The notes under the pieces were generated by a model, which was not told the DNA's origin, did no database searches, and saw nothing but the letters and a program-made list of their open reading frames with translations. Below, piece by piece: positions 11,564-23,918 of a DNA stretch of 64,000 nucleotides. A program made the translations under genes and the position numbers. Numbering within the stretch: the first letter of the stretch is position 1; every line of letters starts with the position of its first letter. The stretch is from Utricularia gibba (Eukaryota; Streptophyta; Magnoliopsida; Lamiales; Lentibulariaceae), in the NCBI GenBank assembly GCA_002189035.1, contig NEEC01000008.1, positions 1,054,001 to 1,118,000 of the forward strand. Reading direction: 5' to 3'.

Positions 11564-13015
11564 ATGGAATCCCTGGAAAGGGCTTCACCAGCCCTGAAGC
11601 AAATTCTTCTCAGAATACATCGACAGGAGAAGCCGACGGAGGTCGATCATCACTGGCACGAGCTCCAGTCCATTCACTACCATGTTCAGGTGCTAAGCAT
11701 CATCACTCTTTGATCACCTTTGAAACTTCCTGAAAGGTATCATCAGCATATGCACCCCTGTTATGTGCAGCATTCTGTTGCTGATCCATTCTACACCTAT
11801 CTCTCCATCTCCACACCTCTATCCCATGGGGTTGCTGTAAATATGATGTCGATAGTTAATGGCATTTGCCCCGGTGTTATGGAAGCTGCGGAGGAACCGA
11901 ATGAAGGGTTCAACCTCACACTGAAAATTAACTTGTCCAGGATTCCATCCTCTGCAAAAGGTTTATAAAATGTATGCTTTGTGATGATCTGCTTTTACAT
12001 GGTTCTGAAAAGCAGTGAACTTGTTCAGAGTCCATCAGGGTGATTACAAGCATATCATCGGTACATGCATGTTTACTCATTTCCCATATGAAAGAACAGC
12101 TTGTGAACAAAGTGGATGCAATATCTTGGATGCCTATGAAGCCAGTCAAACTAGTTTACTATAAGAAAGAACCGTTTTTCATTGTCAAACAGGTGGGTTT
12201 TGTAAGAAAATCTACACTCTTGAGGTGGTTAGAGTTTCTTACTTGAATTGAAATTTCACAGCCAGGGAAGATCATCGTGGTGTACCCAATGCGCTTCAAG
12301 GAAATTGAAGATGTGGTCATTGCTTCAGCCTTCTTTGAGGTGAACTCCCTTTGACAAATATGTAGCATCATCTCACTAAAGATAGCAACAAATGAATGAA
12401 GCTGAATAGAATTGAAACTTTTATCCAGAGTCTCACCGAAGTAAGCAATTTGAAAGCGTACAAGAAAGCTCCTCTTTGCTCATGGTCGCCAATCCCTCCC
12501 AAGGAACTAAGAGGGGAGCATATTGAAGACCTCTGCACGAATTCTGGATTCATCTCTTTCGGTATGGATCCACTTCAGCTTGTCTATTCTCATCTCCTCT
12601 TCCCTCTTGTTTGTTACTCAGTACAATGCAGATGTTATGGCAAGCCACCTGAAAGCGAAAAAGGTAGATAAGGTGATATGGAGCCTATTGAACTTCCAAA
12701 CATTTGTAAAGTGTCATGTGAAGGTAACCTGGTCTCAGAGTCTGCATAACAGGGGAAATTTTGGGATCCTGACTCTAAAAAATCTCATAAAACAGACCAC
12801 AAAAAGTTTCATACTGAGGAGGATGAGGACGCGACTCAGAGACTTGGCTCAGGTGGGTGAACAACCTCCCACTCACTCATTTGGAACCTCGACTTCTCCC
12901 CATATATCATTAGGGTACATATGTGTGGATAAACTGTTTGCTTTTACAGAAAACAGGAATTGATGCAGAACCAAAGACACAAACACCAGCCAAACTATTT
13001 GTGGGGAAACAATAA
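11564..13015 (+). CDS. ARPC2B: Actin-related protein 2/3 complex subunit 2B (ARPC2B)
   Basis: Eight exons (11564-11689, 11771-11960, 12029-12192, 12262-12339, 12429-12561, 12632-12723, 12796-12852, 12950-13015) give 301 residues. The start MESLERASPALKQILLRIHR is the plant ARPC2B beginning. Further conserved pieces are YLSISTPLSHG, NEGFNLTLKINLSRIPSS, KEPFFIVKQPGKIIVVYPMR, CSWSPIPPKELRGE and KKVDKVIWSLLNFQTFVK. The subunit forms the core clamp of the Arp2/3 complex that nucleates branched actin. Plants have a conserved ARPC2A and a more diverged ARPC2B; the N-terminus and short C-terminus fit the latter. The acceptor at 12631 was chosen over the nearer AG at 12620 because only it restores FDVMASHLKAKK. 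The gene is convergent with the myosin gene. Confidence 0.9.
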
Positions 13016-14388
13016 ACATGGATTCCTAATGTTTGCCCTTGTTTCTGGGACTGGTTTTTTTCACCTCCTCTGATAGACAAAATCAATAATTCACACTTAA
13101 AATTTTCATGTTGATTTTGGATTTTACAATTTCTAGAAACAGTTGCCTGACAATCTCATGAAACTTTAGCTCATGAGCTGCCAAGATGCTAAACATGGGA
13201 TACCGGCAGATACAGACATCAACACTACTCAAAACGCCTGCAACTGCCTCCAAGGAGACAAAAAACACATTTCTTTTGTGTAAAAAGTCACTCGGGTGTT
13301 AGATATGCATCCCTTGCTCCGTAAAAACAGTGCCATCTATCAGTGTTATCTACGAGGGATGGAAAACAGAGTGCGAGCACACAAAGTATAGATGTTACCT
13401 TGTGAATGTGTGCAGTTGCAGATTTCAAGTTTTGCAGGGTAGTCATCATCAACCTCATAGTTCAGGCAAAGTTCTCTCAGAAAATAGCATTAAGCTAGGA
13501 GATTTTTGATCATATATAATACTAACGCACACAGACGTTTGGACTTGAAGTATGACTGATACAGCAAACAGCATTCCTCTTTGTACACACTTCCATGGAC
13601 GAACTCCAGTGGAGGAGATACTCATGTCTGGTATGGAGGAACTTGATCAGCAAATACTTGAGAAAACTCACCCCACTCTTTCCATGCCCCAGCAAATCCG
13701 GCCTTTTTCTCGAGTAAGAAGCTGCTTGAACCATGTCCAATGGCCTCACTCCCCAGCCAGTGCCCCTCGATCTGCACACCTCAAATCGATGTCGAGCCTC
13801 ATTTTGAACGGAAAACGAGACCGGCGTACGGACCCCGAGATAGGCTCGTCGCCATTGAGTTGCAGGAAACTCAACAAACTCTTGTCTGTTTGGATCGAAC
13901 CCTCTCTGCCTATTCAGAAATCGAGACTGGGCTTTCACAAGAAATGGCGAGCATCCACCTGCATCAGGAGAAACCCCGCGACAATGGCAACGCAAGCCCA
14001 TCAAGGTCAACGTCCGTATTCAGACTCAAGTATATGAACCCCGGAAACGCCTCCCAGAGCGACCAAAAGAGAGCCGGGAATGCTTCTCAGATTCCCAAGA
14101 GAAGGCCACACCAATGCCTCTCAGATTCCTCCAACAGGCGGCCATTTCTTTTTTAATGATCAAAGGGATATAGTGTACGGCCCTTCTTCCTTACGGTTTA
14201 CCTTCAGACTCCCGAACACGTAGCTCAGGCTGCTCAAGACACAGTTTAACACAGTGAGGAGCACTTCGGGAATCGATGAATGTTCATCGTGTCAGAGGCA
14301 GTAGCTACAAACACATGCTTCTTTGTATAGTTGATTGTGGTAACACATGAGTTACAACAGGGGCGAGAGGGAGAAGGCTCTGATCCTA
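13016..14388. other. Convergent 3' flanks of ARPC2B and myosin VIII, with an open segment on both strands
   Basis: About 13520-14156 is GC-richer than its surroundings and is open on both strands: 161 and 138 codons on plus, 162 on minus. None of the translations shows a domain I recognise. Near 14040-14140 the plus strand repeats a short theme (AACGCCTCCCAGA, AATGCTTCTCAGATTCC, AATGCCTCTCAGATTCC). I do not call a gene here. Confidence 0.4.
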
Positions 14389-17300
14389 TCATCTGCTTCT
14401 CTTGATGCCCCACCATTTCCATCGGTGTTTCTCGCCGTCCGGCCGCCCCATCCGGCTCGCCTTCGCCTTCGCTTCTCTGAGCCGGATCCCGAATTCTCTC
14501 TTCCAAGATTTGAACCTGCATTTTAGCAACTCAACCTCCTCCGCAGGGTTTAGAGACTGTCTCCCCGATGACTTCGCATCAACGATGGCTCGAGCTTCAA
14601 CGTCGAAAAGCCGTCTTCGTTGCTCAAACTCTTTAACAAGAGCTGTGATTGGGTTCGCAGCTCCGTTGTTTTCTCGGCATGGAACATCTTCCCCAACATA
14701 TCTTGCAGGTGTGCTGCATCCGGGTGTTGCAGACCCTGTGCATGAATCATCTGAGTAGGAAGATCGAGGCGAATGGACTCCGTTCATCTTCCCTGGTTGA
14801 GCTGCAGAATCTCCAGCATCGGCATTCTTTTTCGGAGTAGCCATCGCCATCTGCAGTTTGGATTATTCACCATCATTTCTAACTCTAAATTTCAACAAAA
14901 GTTCCTACCAACCCATGAAACGCAACCAACCTGTAAAGATATCTTCTTTTGCCACTTCTGTTCCAAAGATTTCACCTTGGCTTCGTACTGCGGCCACCGA
15001 GCCTCGAGTTGCTTTATTCGATTTCTCAGGTTGGCATTTTCCTTCTCCTTTTCTTGGAGCTCTGCTTCCATCATCGACACTCGCTTTTGCAATTCTTTTG
15101 CAGATGACGGTTGTTGGAGAAGATCCTGTTCAACCAACGTGAATTCCAATTACTTTGAATCCACATACAAAACGTCCAAAGAAGCATCTCATACATCATA
15201 GAGAGGCGCCTAGAAGCAGTTGTCTATTTTCATTTCAACACAGTAAAAATTGAGAAACTCTTCCTTGCATGAATGGATACTAACCTTGAACTGTGTTCGA
15301 CTTGGTGGGCGGGTATGACGTCTTCTAGCCAACCAAGCACGAATTGCTGTTCACAATACATTGATGTGATTATTGCAGACTCCATTATGATTGATTCATC
15401 TGCCAAGGAGATAAAGCTTACCAGACTGTATATACACTACAGCCACAAGCTGCTGATCATCATCGTGCATCTTAGCAGCAGCATCCTGTGTTCTCAAATG
15501 ACTTAATTTCTGGAACTCCTTTCGTGCAATTTCACCACGCACATCTGCAGAGTTTTTTAAGTTCATCTAATGACACTGAACAAAAAAAGCATCAAGTTGC
15601 AGGTGCTACTCTTACATGACTGTAATGTTGTTGCTGCTCCCTTCAGTTCAAAAATGTCAACACGGCCATAACCACAACGGTGAGAACTCTGCGCCTCAGG
15701 GGTACCCTGCACAGCTCTCTGTCTGGCATTCTCCAGAGTTTCAATCTGTAGTAGCCACCATAAAACCAAAAGATTATGTAAGGTCTCTTTTATAAGAAAG
15801 AAATGCATGAATACAGTAACGTGTCACATGGCATTACACAGTGACCATGGAGTGGGTCTGGCGGAAACTGCTCTAACTCAGAACATAAAGGCTAACCTGT
15901 GCAGCCCGGAAAAACAATTTTGTATAGCCAACTTGGTACATCTCTGGCAGGATGCCACAGTGCTGTAAAATAGCTACTGATGTGCTCAAGGGATCTTGTC
16001 GAGATTCGTTTTTTGGCATGAGGACCGCGTATCTGGAATCACAATACTGGTTAATTACGAAACACAGGAAATGCAATGAAAGTCTGTGACATTTTACTTT
16101 ACCTTTGACAAAATTCCTCAATGCTGATCTTTGGTGGGTACCCAGATTTAGAAATCCTTGCCGCATCAACTACACTATACCGCTGGAGCTGCTGCAAAGC
16201 AAGATTTTGTTCGAATAAACCAGGAATCTTCTTGCTGTTTGGTCTCACACAGTAAATGAAATGAGGCTTTGTGGCATCTAGATGCTGAAATAATTCGAAC
16301 ATCGTATCCTGCAGGCAACGATGCCATTAAAATCACATAAGGTGATGCAGTGTGCAAGAGGCAACACAACAAAATAGCATTTTCCCAGAAATTGAAAACA
16401 ACGAACGCCAGCTAAGAAAACGATAGGAATTCCTTGGACTGAGGTAAAAAATTTTCACCTGGAGTTTCATGATGAGGCTTTGGTTGTGTGAATACTGTAT
16501 TTCTGACTGTAATGAAGTCCTTCCCCCACCACTGGATTGCTTAAATGAGAAAATGTGGCTGAGTTTAGTGCTGCATGACACTAGGTGAATCATTTCAGGA
16601 TACAAGGGGTCTTTGTTCTTCAACAAGAATTCTGAGGTATTGTAAACGACCTGTGGTAATTTTATGATTGAAAAAAAAAACATTAAGGCACGAAAGAACT
16701 AGCGAACCAAAATTTTTTTGAAGGAACTCAATGTAAAACTAACCACTCCAGCCGAATGGAAAACGCTGAATGCTCCATCGTTTTGTCCTTTAAAGCAATG
16801 CTTAGCACTTAACTGCTGAGCAAGTTTAGTGAGTAAAGTTAAATTAGTTGCTTTTGGCAATGATGACACTTCATCCAGTACAGAGATCAGCCCCGTTGGC
16901 TTCTGTTAAAGAACACCAGTGTGACGATTAGTAAAGTAGATAACATGATAAAGTATAAAAAATAACCATAACGATGCATGTTTACACCAAAACAATAAAT
17001 TTCGAGAATTTCTTTTATTTATTTCGAACAAGATGATAAGATACTCGAGTTTAAAGCCTAAATGTAGGAATACCTTCTCAAAAAGATCCAAGCAGTCATC
17101 GTTATCCCTGAAGTCCGTTTTTATCCAATGGATTCCTTCAACCTCGTACTCCTGCAAATAGAATAACAACAATGTTGATGCATAAGAACTTGCAAACGGG
17201 AATCTTAATTACAGAAGCTGACCTCTTGCTCCAGTTTGAATATGTGACGAATAAAGTGTTGCTGCAGCCTCTCATCAGCATAGTTTATACAGAACTGCTC

Positions 17301-20300
17301 AAAGCCGTTGTTCTGGTGCCCAAATGAAACATAAGGAATATTTGATATGCAACACACGAGTACCATCTTATTGATTAATTAAAATGAGCAAGTGGATTTT
17401 TACCTCTGATTTTTCAAAGCCACACATTTCTAGAATGCTTATGGATCCCCAAGCACCACATTTATCCATCGCCATGTAAATATTAATCTTCTCTACTAGC
17501 CAAGCAAACAGACTTGTATATATGAGCTTTGCCAGTGAATCTCTTCTTTCAATAGCCTGAATCAAAATGAGTAAACTATCCATAAGAATGCCAAATGGAT
17601 TATCGAATCAAAGCAAACATACACTTTAACCATGAAGGAAAAAAAAAATGCAACTGTCAACCTGTTGCAGGGTAAGCCTCCTAGTGATAATATCCTTCCC
17701 AGCTTTTATTTTCCGAGTTGACAAAGTAACTATCAGGTCATCCTGACCGCAGCCCATCAAAATAGCGGAGTGATCTAAAGCTGCGGATCAAAAGTAACAA
17801 ACATTCCGCTTCATGGTTCGGATAGTCTAAGAAAAGGACAAGAAAAAGTGTTTGTACCTTCATTATGAACAACCTCTACATGAGTTTGATCATCAGTTAC
17901 AAGAAAAGAAATGTTTCCAAGCCACAACACCGCAGCTAGCAACTCAAAGACGCGATACTGATCTTCTTTGGAAATTCCAACAGCATTTAAGGCTCCCTAA
18001 TAAGATTCAACAAATGAATGATCAAATTTTTGGCAGATATTAATAGGCAAACCAAAATGATCTCTTTGGTACAATTTGGATGAAAAGCATGAAAAGACTT
18101 TAGACACATATGCATATAAACTAGTCAACTTCCATTTGATTACCACAAGGACATGAAACTTCTGAGAATCATCAAAACTGGGAATCTCCGTGCAGTTACT
18201 CTGATTAAGATAGCTATATTCAGACGCTGATTTTAAATATAACCGCCCTGAAAGAGTCATGTAATTTCAAGTCGTTATGTCCCTTCAAAACGAGGAAATA
18301 ACCCTCTCAAACCAGCAAGAAATGAAAGGAAAAGAACCTCTTAGATCAGCAGATGCACCACAGCATAGTTGATAGAAAATGTGGTATGATCGCTCTCCTT
18401 GCGCCAATTGAACAACTCTAGACTGATATGATTTGAAAAGCGAGTTCACTAAATAGATAAATGCTAAATTACAAGTGACATTTATACACACAAACAGACC
18501 TTTTCAACGAGGACTGGTTCATACGTTCATGAGGGTAGGAGAAAATATGCACAGAAACAAGGCAAACAGTCAAAAAAATAAGTGATCAGAACTAGCATCT
18601 AAAAGTTCCTTTAGATGGCATTGACATGCACTTACAGGTCATTATTTGTGCACTACATATTTTCCCCACGTTACTAAAGTGGAACTCAAATAAAGTTCCC
18701 TGCAGAAAATGATGAATACACATAATTCAATTTGTAAAATTATTCGAAACCAGTATGCAAGACTATCCATCAAATTTAGTCAATACGATAAGATCATGAA
18801 TGGGTACTTACAAATCTGCTGGAGTTGTCATTCAAGGCAGTTTTTGCATTACCAAACGCCTCCAAGATATATCTTATCTGCAAAACTTTGGACTCAAAAT
18901 TTCCATCATCACTGCTAATGATAGCCAAATATTCCAAAGCTCTTCTGGCTGTCTCGGTTTTCCCAGCACCACTCTCACCGCTACAGTAAAACACTATCAC
19001 AATTTCACGCGCAAATATACTCTATAAAAAAATCACATGCAAATATGCTCGGAGTAACTTAAGGAACCTGATTATGATGGATTGGTTGCCCCCACCTAAA
19101 AATTTTTAAAGTATAAAAGCGATAAGTAATGGGATAAGAACCCAAGAGAACTATATGTAGCAACATTTTATGATCCAGTCTACAACCTGCCATCATTTTA
19201 TCAAATGCTCCATTCACAACAGCATAAACATGAGGTTTACACAAAGGCTTATTTCTATATTCCGCGATGAACTCCTTCCCATAAATGTGGATGTTTTTCA
19301 GAGGATTGAGAGCGATCAACAAACTGCCTGCTTTAGTCTACACACAAAAAAAAAAACACAAAAGTAAGAAAAATATTCTCAGCGGACATACACCCTTTAG
19401 TTTGCGAGAATTTCTACTTACATATATCATATCTTGTGCATATTTGCATTGAAGAGTGTGAAGAACGGACGGCTCATTGAGATAACAGAGTTTCCCAAGA
19501 TCGTCAACTGCATCAAGAATGTCTGGATTCGCAGGTCTGAGATCTCGCAAGGGAACAGAAACAACCTACAGTAGCATCGTCAGAGTTCACTAATGAAAGT
19601 TTTTAACCTTCCATACAAGCAGTGAATGGATGAAATGATACCCTTTCATCTGAAAATAGAACCGAAGCTGTTTCCCCTGAGGAGGATATTGTTTGCCCTT
19701 GGAGCCATAAACCATCCGGTGACCGGCACCAAATCCGAAGTCTCTAAAGTCAAAATTAGCAAAATTGTTGAATGATAACCTGGGCATCTACAAAAAGTGG
19801 CCTTTTTTTCCTCAAACATTTAGTTTATACAGCTTGCAAAGCTACCGGATCCAAATCGAAGATTCGGAAAGAATAAAAGAACTGTCCCAACAGACAATAA
19901 TTATAGTAGCAGCATGAAGAACAGTGATGATTATTTAGTAATAAACATCAGCAAGAATACACAACAAATGATGATGAAAAATTGCAAATTTACCTTGCTA
20001 TAGAAATTTCCGAGACCGGCATCTCTACCGGAGTCATCGGACCTCCGGCGAGATCCAAACGGCAGAGCAGAGGTATCAGCGATTTTGCGATCAATTTCCT
20101 CCTTAAAAGAAGTTCCTCCAACAACTTCTGATCCACGTAACACAGAAGGGGATTCCATTTCGGTGACTTTCTGATTCCGTTCTCCCCTTAACTCACAATT
20201 CAACGGCATCTCGGTTTCAGAAACCCGCAAGCTATCCGGAAGGCGGCGCTTGGCCGACGGAGGACGACTCCGGGGATTCGATTTGGGCCGCGGCGGAAGC

Positions 20301-20410
20301 GCCGGAGGTTTGTCTCCCACGTTCTCAACCTCGTCCCGTCGCTGGAGTGACTCCAGCATTTCCTCCAACGAGCTACGAGCAACACAACTCGGCGAAACCG
20401 CCATCATCAT
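14389..20410 (-). CDS. Class VIII unconventional myosin
   Basis: About 24 exons on the minus strand. The N-terminus [20 protein letters not shown] with proline/arginine-rich sequence is typical of class VIII. Then come the SH3-like part ([16 protein letters not shown]), P-loop [11 protein letters not shown], switch I NDNSSRFG, ERLQQHF, and the converter start [15 protein letters not shown]. The IQ region is degenerate ([23 protein letters not shown]). A coiled coil ([20 protein letters not shown]) and a tail ending KWWGIKRSR follow. Class VIII myosins are actin motors at plasmodesmata, endosomes and the cell plate. Two exons are very small: 19068-19095 (28 nt) and 18500-18513 (14 nt). Switch II reads [11 protein letters not shown] instead of the usual DIxGFE. 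Other exons include 19994-20410, 19642-19743, 19432-19565, 19187-19337, 18812-18980, 18636-18699, 14931-15125 and 14389-14850. Several internal boundaries were read by eye only. Confidence 0.9.
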
Positions 20411-23400
20411 CTTCAAATTCTACCAATTACGCAGATCAAGGACACCCACCCCAAAACTTCTTCATCTAAACTGTTTCCTTTTCACTCCCGCAACACCCGC
20501 AAACAATCTCCATCTACAAAAGCGAAAGGAAAGAAACAGTTAAAGCAAAGTCAGCGAGCATGCCTTCCCGCTACTAAAAGCAAACTACTTCTCGAAAAAA
20601 ACACCGCTCAGTTGGTAACCAGGAGTGGCATCAAAGCCAACGACCCAGCCAGATACATGAACTGCCGCAGCTCCCCTCCTCGGAGTCAGAGAGCGCTTTT
20701 GCAGAGATTTAACAGACGCAATGAACATCCCACATCGAACTTCAACATTTCGATTATTAAAATAAACTTTTTCATATAAATTCTCATGCAGTTTCCAAAA
20801 AAAAAACCCACCCAGAGTTTGCCTTTTTAATTAAAGTAATTTCCACTTTGAAAATCAATTAAATTGTTCCTTTAACTATTAAAATCATGTCTTAATTAAT
20901 AAATATCAAAAAGTCATTCTATAATAAATTGATATTACATCTAAATTAAACAATTTTATATTTATGTTAATTATTTTTTACACATACAATTTTTTAAATA
21001 TCATTCATTTTGAATCGTGAATCATTTATAATAATATTTACACCAAATTCAAACCCCCTAAAAAAATTATATTCCTATTGCAAATAATTTAAATAAGCAT
21101 CGAAAAGTTTTTTTAAAAAAACGATTCATCATACTTTGAATCTTATATAAAAACATCAAAAAAAGTCTTTTGAAAAAAAAATCGGTTTAATACCAATTAT
21201 CAAACCACAATCATTCACCCCACTAGTTCAAAAACCTTTTTGACATTTAAAATACTAAAAAAATGGTTAGAGAATTTGAAATTTGAATGGAAAAGTGAGG
21301 GAAGGGGTAATTCCGGGAACTCACATTTTTTCCGAGGGCAGGTTTGAGATTCCAAGGTCCCATCAGGAATCAGGTTTTCAGTCAATTTTCTGGTAAGCAT
21401 CCCCAAAATGAATAATCAATTTTGCTTGTACTTGATTGCATTTAATGCATATTTCTTTTATTTAATTATTCACCCAAAAGAAGGAATCACATGCCCCAGC
21501 ATTTTTTTAATTACAAATCACACCCCCAAAGTATTTTGGTTTTTTTTAATCCAATAAATACAGTCTGTGTGCATTTAACCCCATAAATTCTGCCTTTTAT
21601 CATATGAGGCACACTCTAGGGTCTAGCCCTAGTAGCTAATTTCAAAAATAAATATGTATTTTCATTTTTTAAAAAAATGGAAATTATATTTCTTCGAGTA
21701 CATTAATGTGGCGTCACGATAAGGTCAACAAGTATCCGATCGCCTATAATGATTTTAAATGGCCATGGACTTTGACGTGGCTCCCGGCATCGACGTCACA
21801 GTTATTTAATATAGAGAATATAAAATATATAAAATCAAGTAAAACTAAAAAACATTAAGTTATTAGAAAATAACATTAAATCACTGATCATCATTATATA
21901 ATAAATTACACGTAGTCAAGAAATATGATCAAACATCTTTAATGTATTGTGACACCAAATCAATTAGGATATTAATATACTTATCAACAAACGATATACT
22001 CTTTATCGTTGTACATGATTAGTCGGATTTCTCTATTTAAAGACATAATCTTATATGTTCTTAATCAATGTATGATATAATCAATTTCTTTCTTAGACAC
22101 TTAGTATACTTATTGAATACCCCATCATCCCAACAATAGAACGTGCCTCGACTTTGATTCTAATATCAAATATCATGAATCATGTTTTACTTATAAAATA
22201 TTATGTGTTTTAAATACCTAACTTTCATGATTTTCATGTTCTCTACTTTTGAAAAAAGGGTATCGTACAAAAATAAAAGGGTTATTTATTTAATCATGTT
22301 CTATATCTCAATAATCCGAGCAAATTGATGATTCATAATTATTCCTTTTAATTTCAACCATATTTTTCCTTGTACAATGAAATTTCAAGAATGGATTTGA
22401 TTTTGATCTTTCAATTTGATAGATGGCCAAAATTCTAATTGACATCATTTGGAAGAATACTTGCCAAATGTGCATATTTTTGAAAGCAACTCACCTATTT
22501 AATATTCAATGTATAAAGATTAGTAATTTAAATATGAAATACCTAATATCCATAAAATTTAAATAACCACCCAAATGAATAGTAGTGCAAACCCCAATAA
22601 TTTAAAAGATGAACTCTCCCTACTCTTAATGAAGGTTCATTTGTTATGGTCTATGGTGGGTCCCAGAAGAATGTGCTAAATATAGCTTTTTTCCTCTAAT
22701 AATTGTGTATGACTGTGCGTGTCCCCAAACGACGAAGTGTGGGCCCCGCACATCCGCGCCGCGGGGCCCACCGTGTGGACATTATTATAAATATATCGAT
22801 GTTATTTTCCGGCTTGTCTTTTTTTAAAAAAAGAAAACAATTTATATGTATGTATTTGTCGGCATTTAGTTCGACGAAGATTTACACGTGGCCGGAAGGG
22901 GCCCATCCACGTGCTGTGTACATGCTCTTTAATTTTTTGTTAGTTTATGATGTCGTATTATGGGGCGACTTTTTTTATTTTTTATTTTTAATGTTTTTCT
23001 CCTTGCGAGAAAAACAACACACCACATGACCATGTTGTTTATCATTTTTGAAAAATAAAAATAGAAAAAATGATTAATATTTTTCAAAATAATGAAGTAT
23101 ATTTCAAATTTCAAATTGAAAATTGAGGATCCAAATTCCTAATCTATAAGTCTGTTTTGTAAACATAATTTCTTGTAGTAATTAAATATTTTAATGTTTA
23201 TTCATTACATATGAAAATAAAAAATTCAGATTATATAACTAATTTCATATATTAGTTAATTAATGAATCTCAGTTTTAGTGATTAAATAAGAAATATATA
23301 CAATTGATGTCATTAATTTTTATAATATTCTATAAAATAGTTTTATAATTTTAAATTAATTTTTTTCACAAAATATGAAAACTAATTATATTTTATGTAA

Positions 23401-23918
23401 TTTGAATCGTACATTCAAAATACATAACAAATCTATGTTTTACAGCAAATGGGACACTTGGAATCAAGCTTTTTCAATTAGATTAGAATGGATTATGGTG
23501 TGTGAATATACAAATATTATCAATCACATGCTTTTGCTTGAGGCATGTTACTAATGGAGTATATGTTTGTTGTTATTAGTATAGCTTTTTTTAATTTTTT
23601 TTATATTCTATTCCACAACTTTTGGCTTGGGCTGTCCGTACAAATCAAACGCTACCGGACTTTTGGAGCCCAGGATGAGGCCCGTTAGTGTTTGTTTACG
23701 TATACTTTCGTTATTTATTTATTTGAGAGTAAAATTTACTTGAAAAAAAAAAAATCAAAATTGCCTACATCGAAATTACACTTATCTGCCAATGTCTCCC
23801 AATTACTTGGAGTGCTACCTGTGGAGTTGCAGGAGGGCGAAGCAGGCGAATGCGAGCACAACCGCCATTGAAGTGGAGGTCGTATGTACTCGGCTTGCAG
23901 CCGCCATAGCCACTCCTC
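20411..23918. other. Long AT-rich intergenic region
   Basis: About 3.5 kb between the myosin start and the end of the GH17 gene. The first 300 bp should carry the myosin 5' UTR and promoter. Most of the rest is AT-rich with short A and T runs. The exception is a GC-rich island near 22690-22930, listed separately. I found no coding sequence, RNA gene or transposon ends. Confidence 0.6.
22690..22920. promoter_or_regulatory. GC-rich regulatory island: inverted TCP-type sites, TATA box and two G-boxes
   Basis: A perfect 11-bp inverted repeat (GTGGGCCCCGC at 22739-22749, its complement at 22761-22771, 11-base spacer) presents GTGGGCCC, a TCP/site II type motif, in both orientations. A TATAAATA box lies at 22786-22793. 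Two CACGTG G-boxes follow at 22885-22890 and 22908-22913, with GGGGCCC between them. No gene starts just downstream on plus, and the nearest start on minus (myosin) is 2.3 kb away. It could be a distal enhancer or the promoter of an unannotated RNA. The motifs are seen; the function is inferred. Confidence 0.4.

Noticed and set aside
15660-15730. Possible compensating pair of frameshifts in the first IQ region of the myosin (reads QGTPEAQSS where a form like TLRAQS would be expected)
   Set aside because: The frame as given already aligns with the IQ/lever-arm pattern and joins both neighbours in phase, so divergence is the simpler reading.
22703-23029. Plus-strand open frame of 108 codons over the regulatory island
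   Set aside because: The translation has no domain and ends in AT-rich low-complexity sequence. The interest lies in the DNA motifs, not in a protein.
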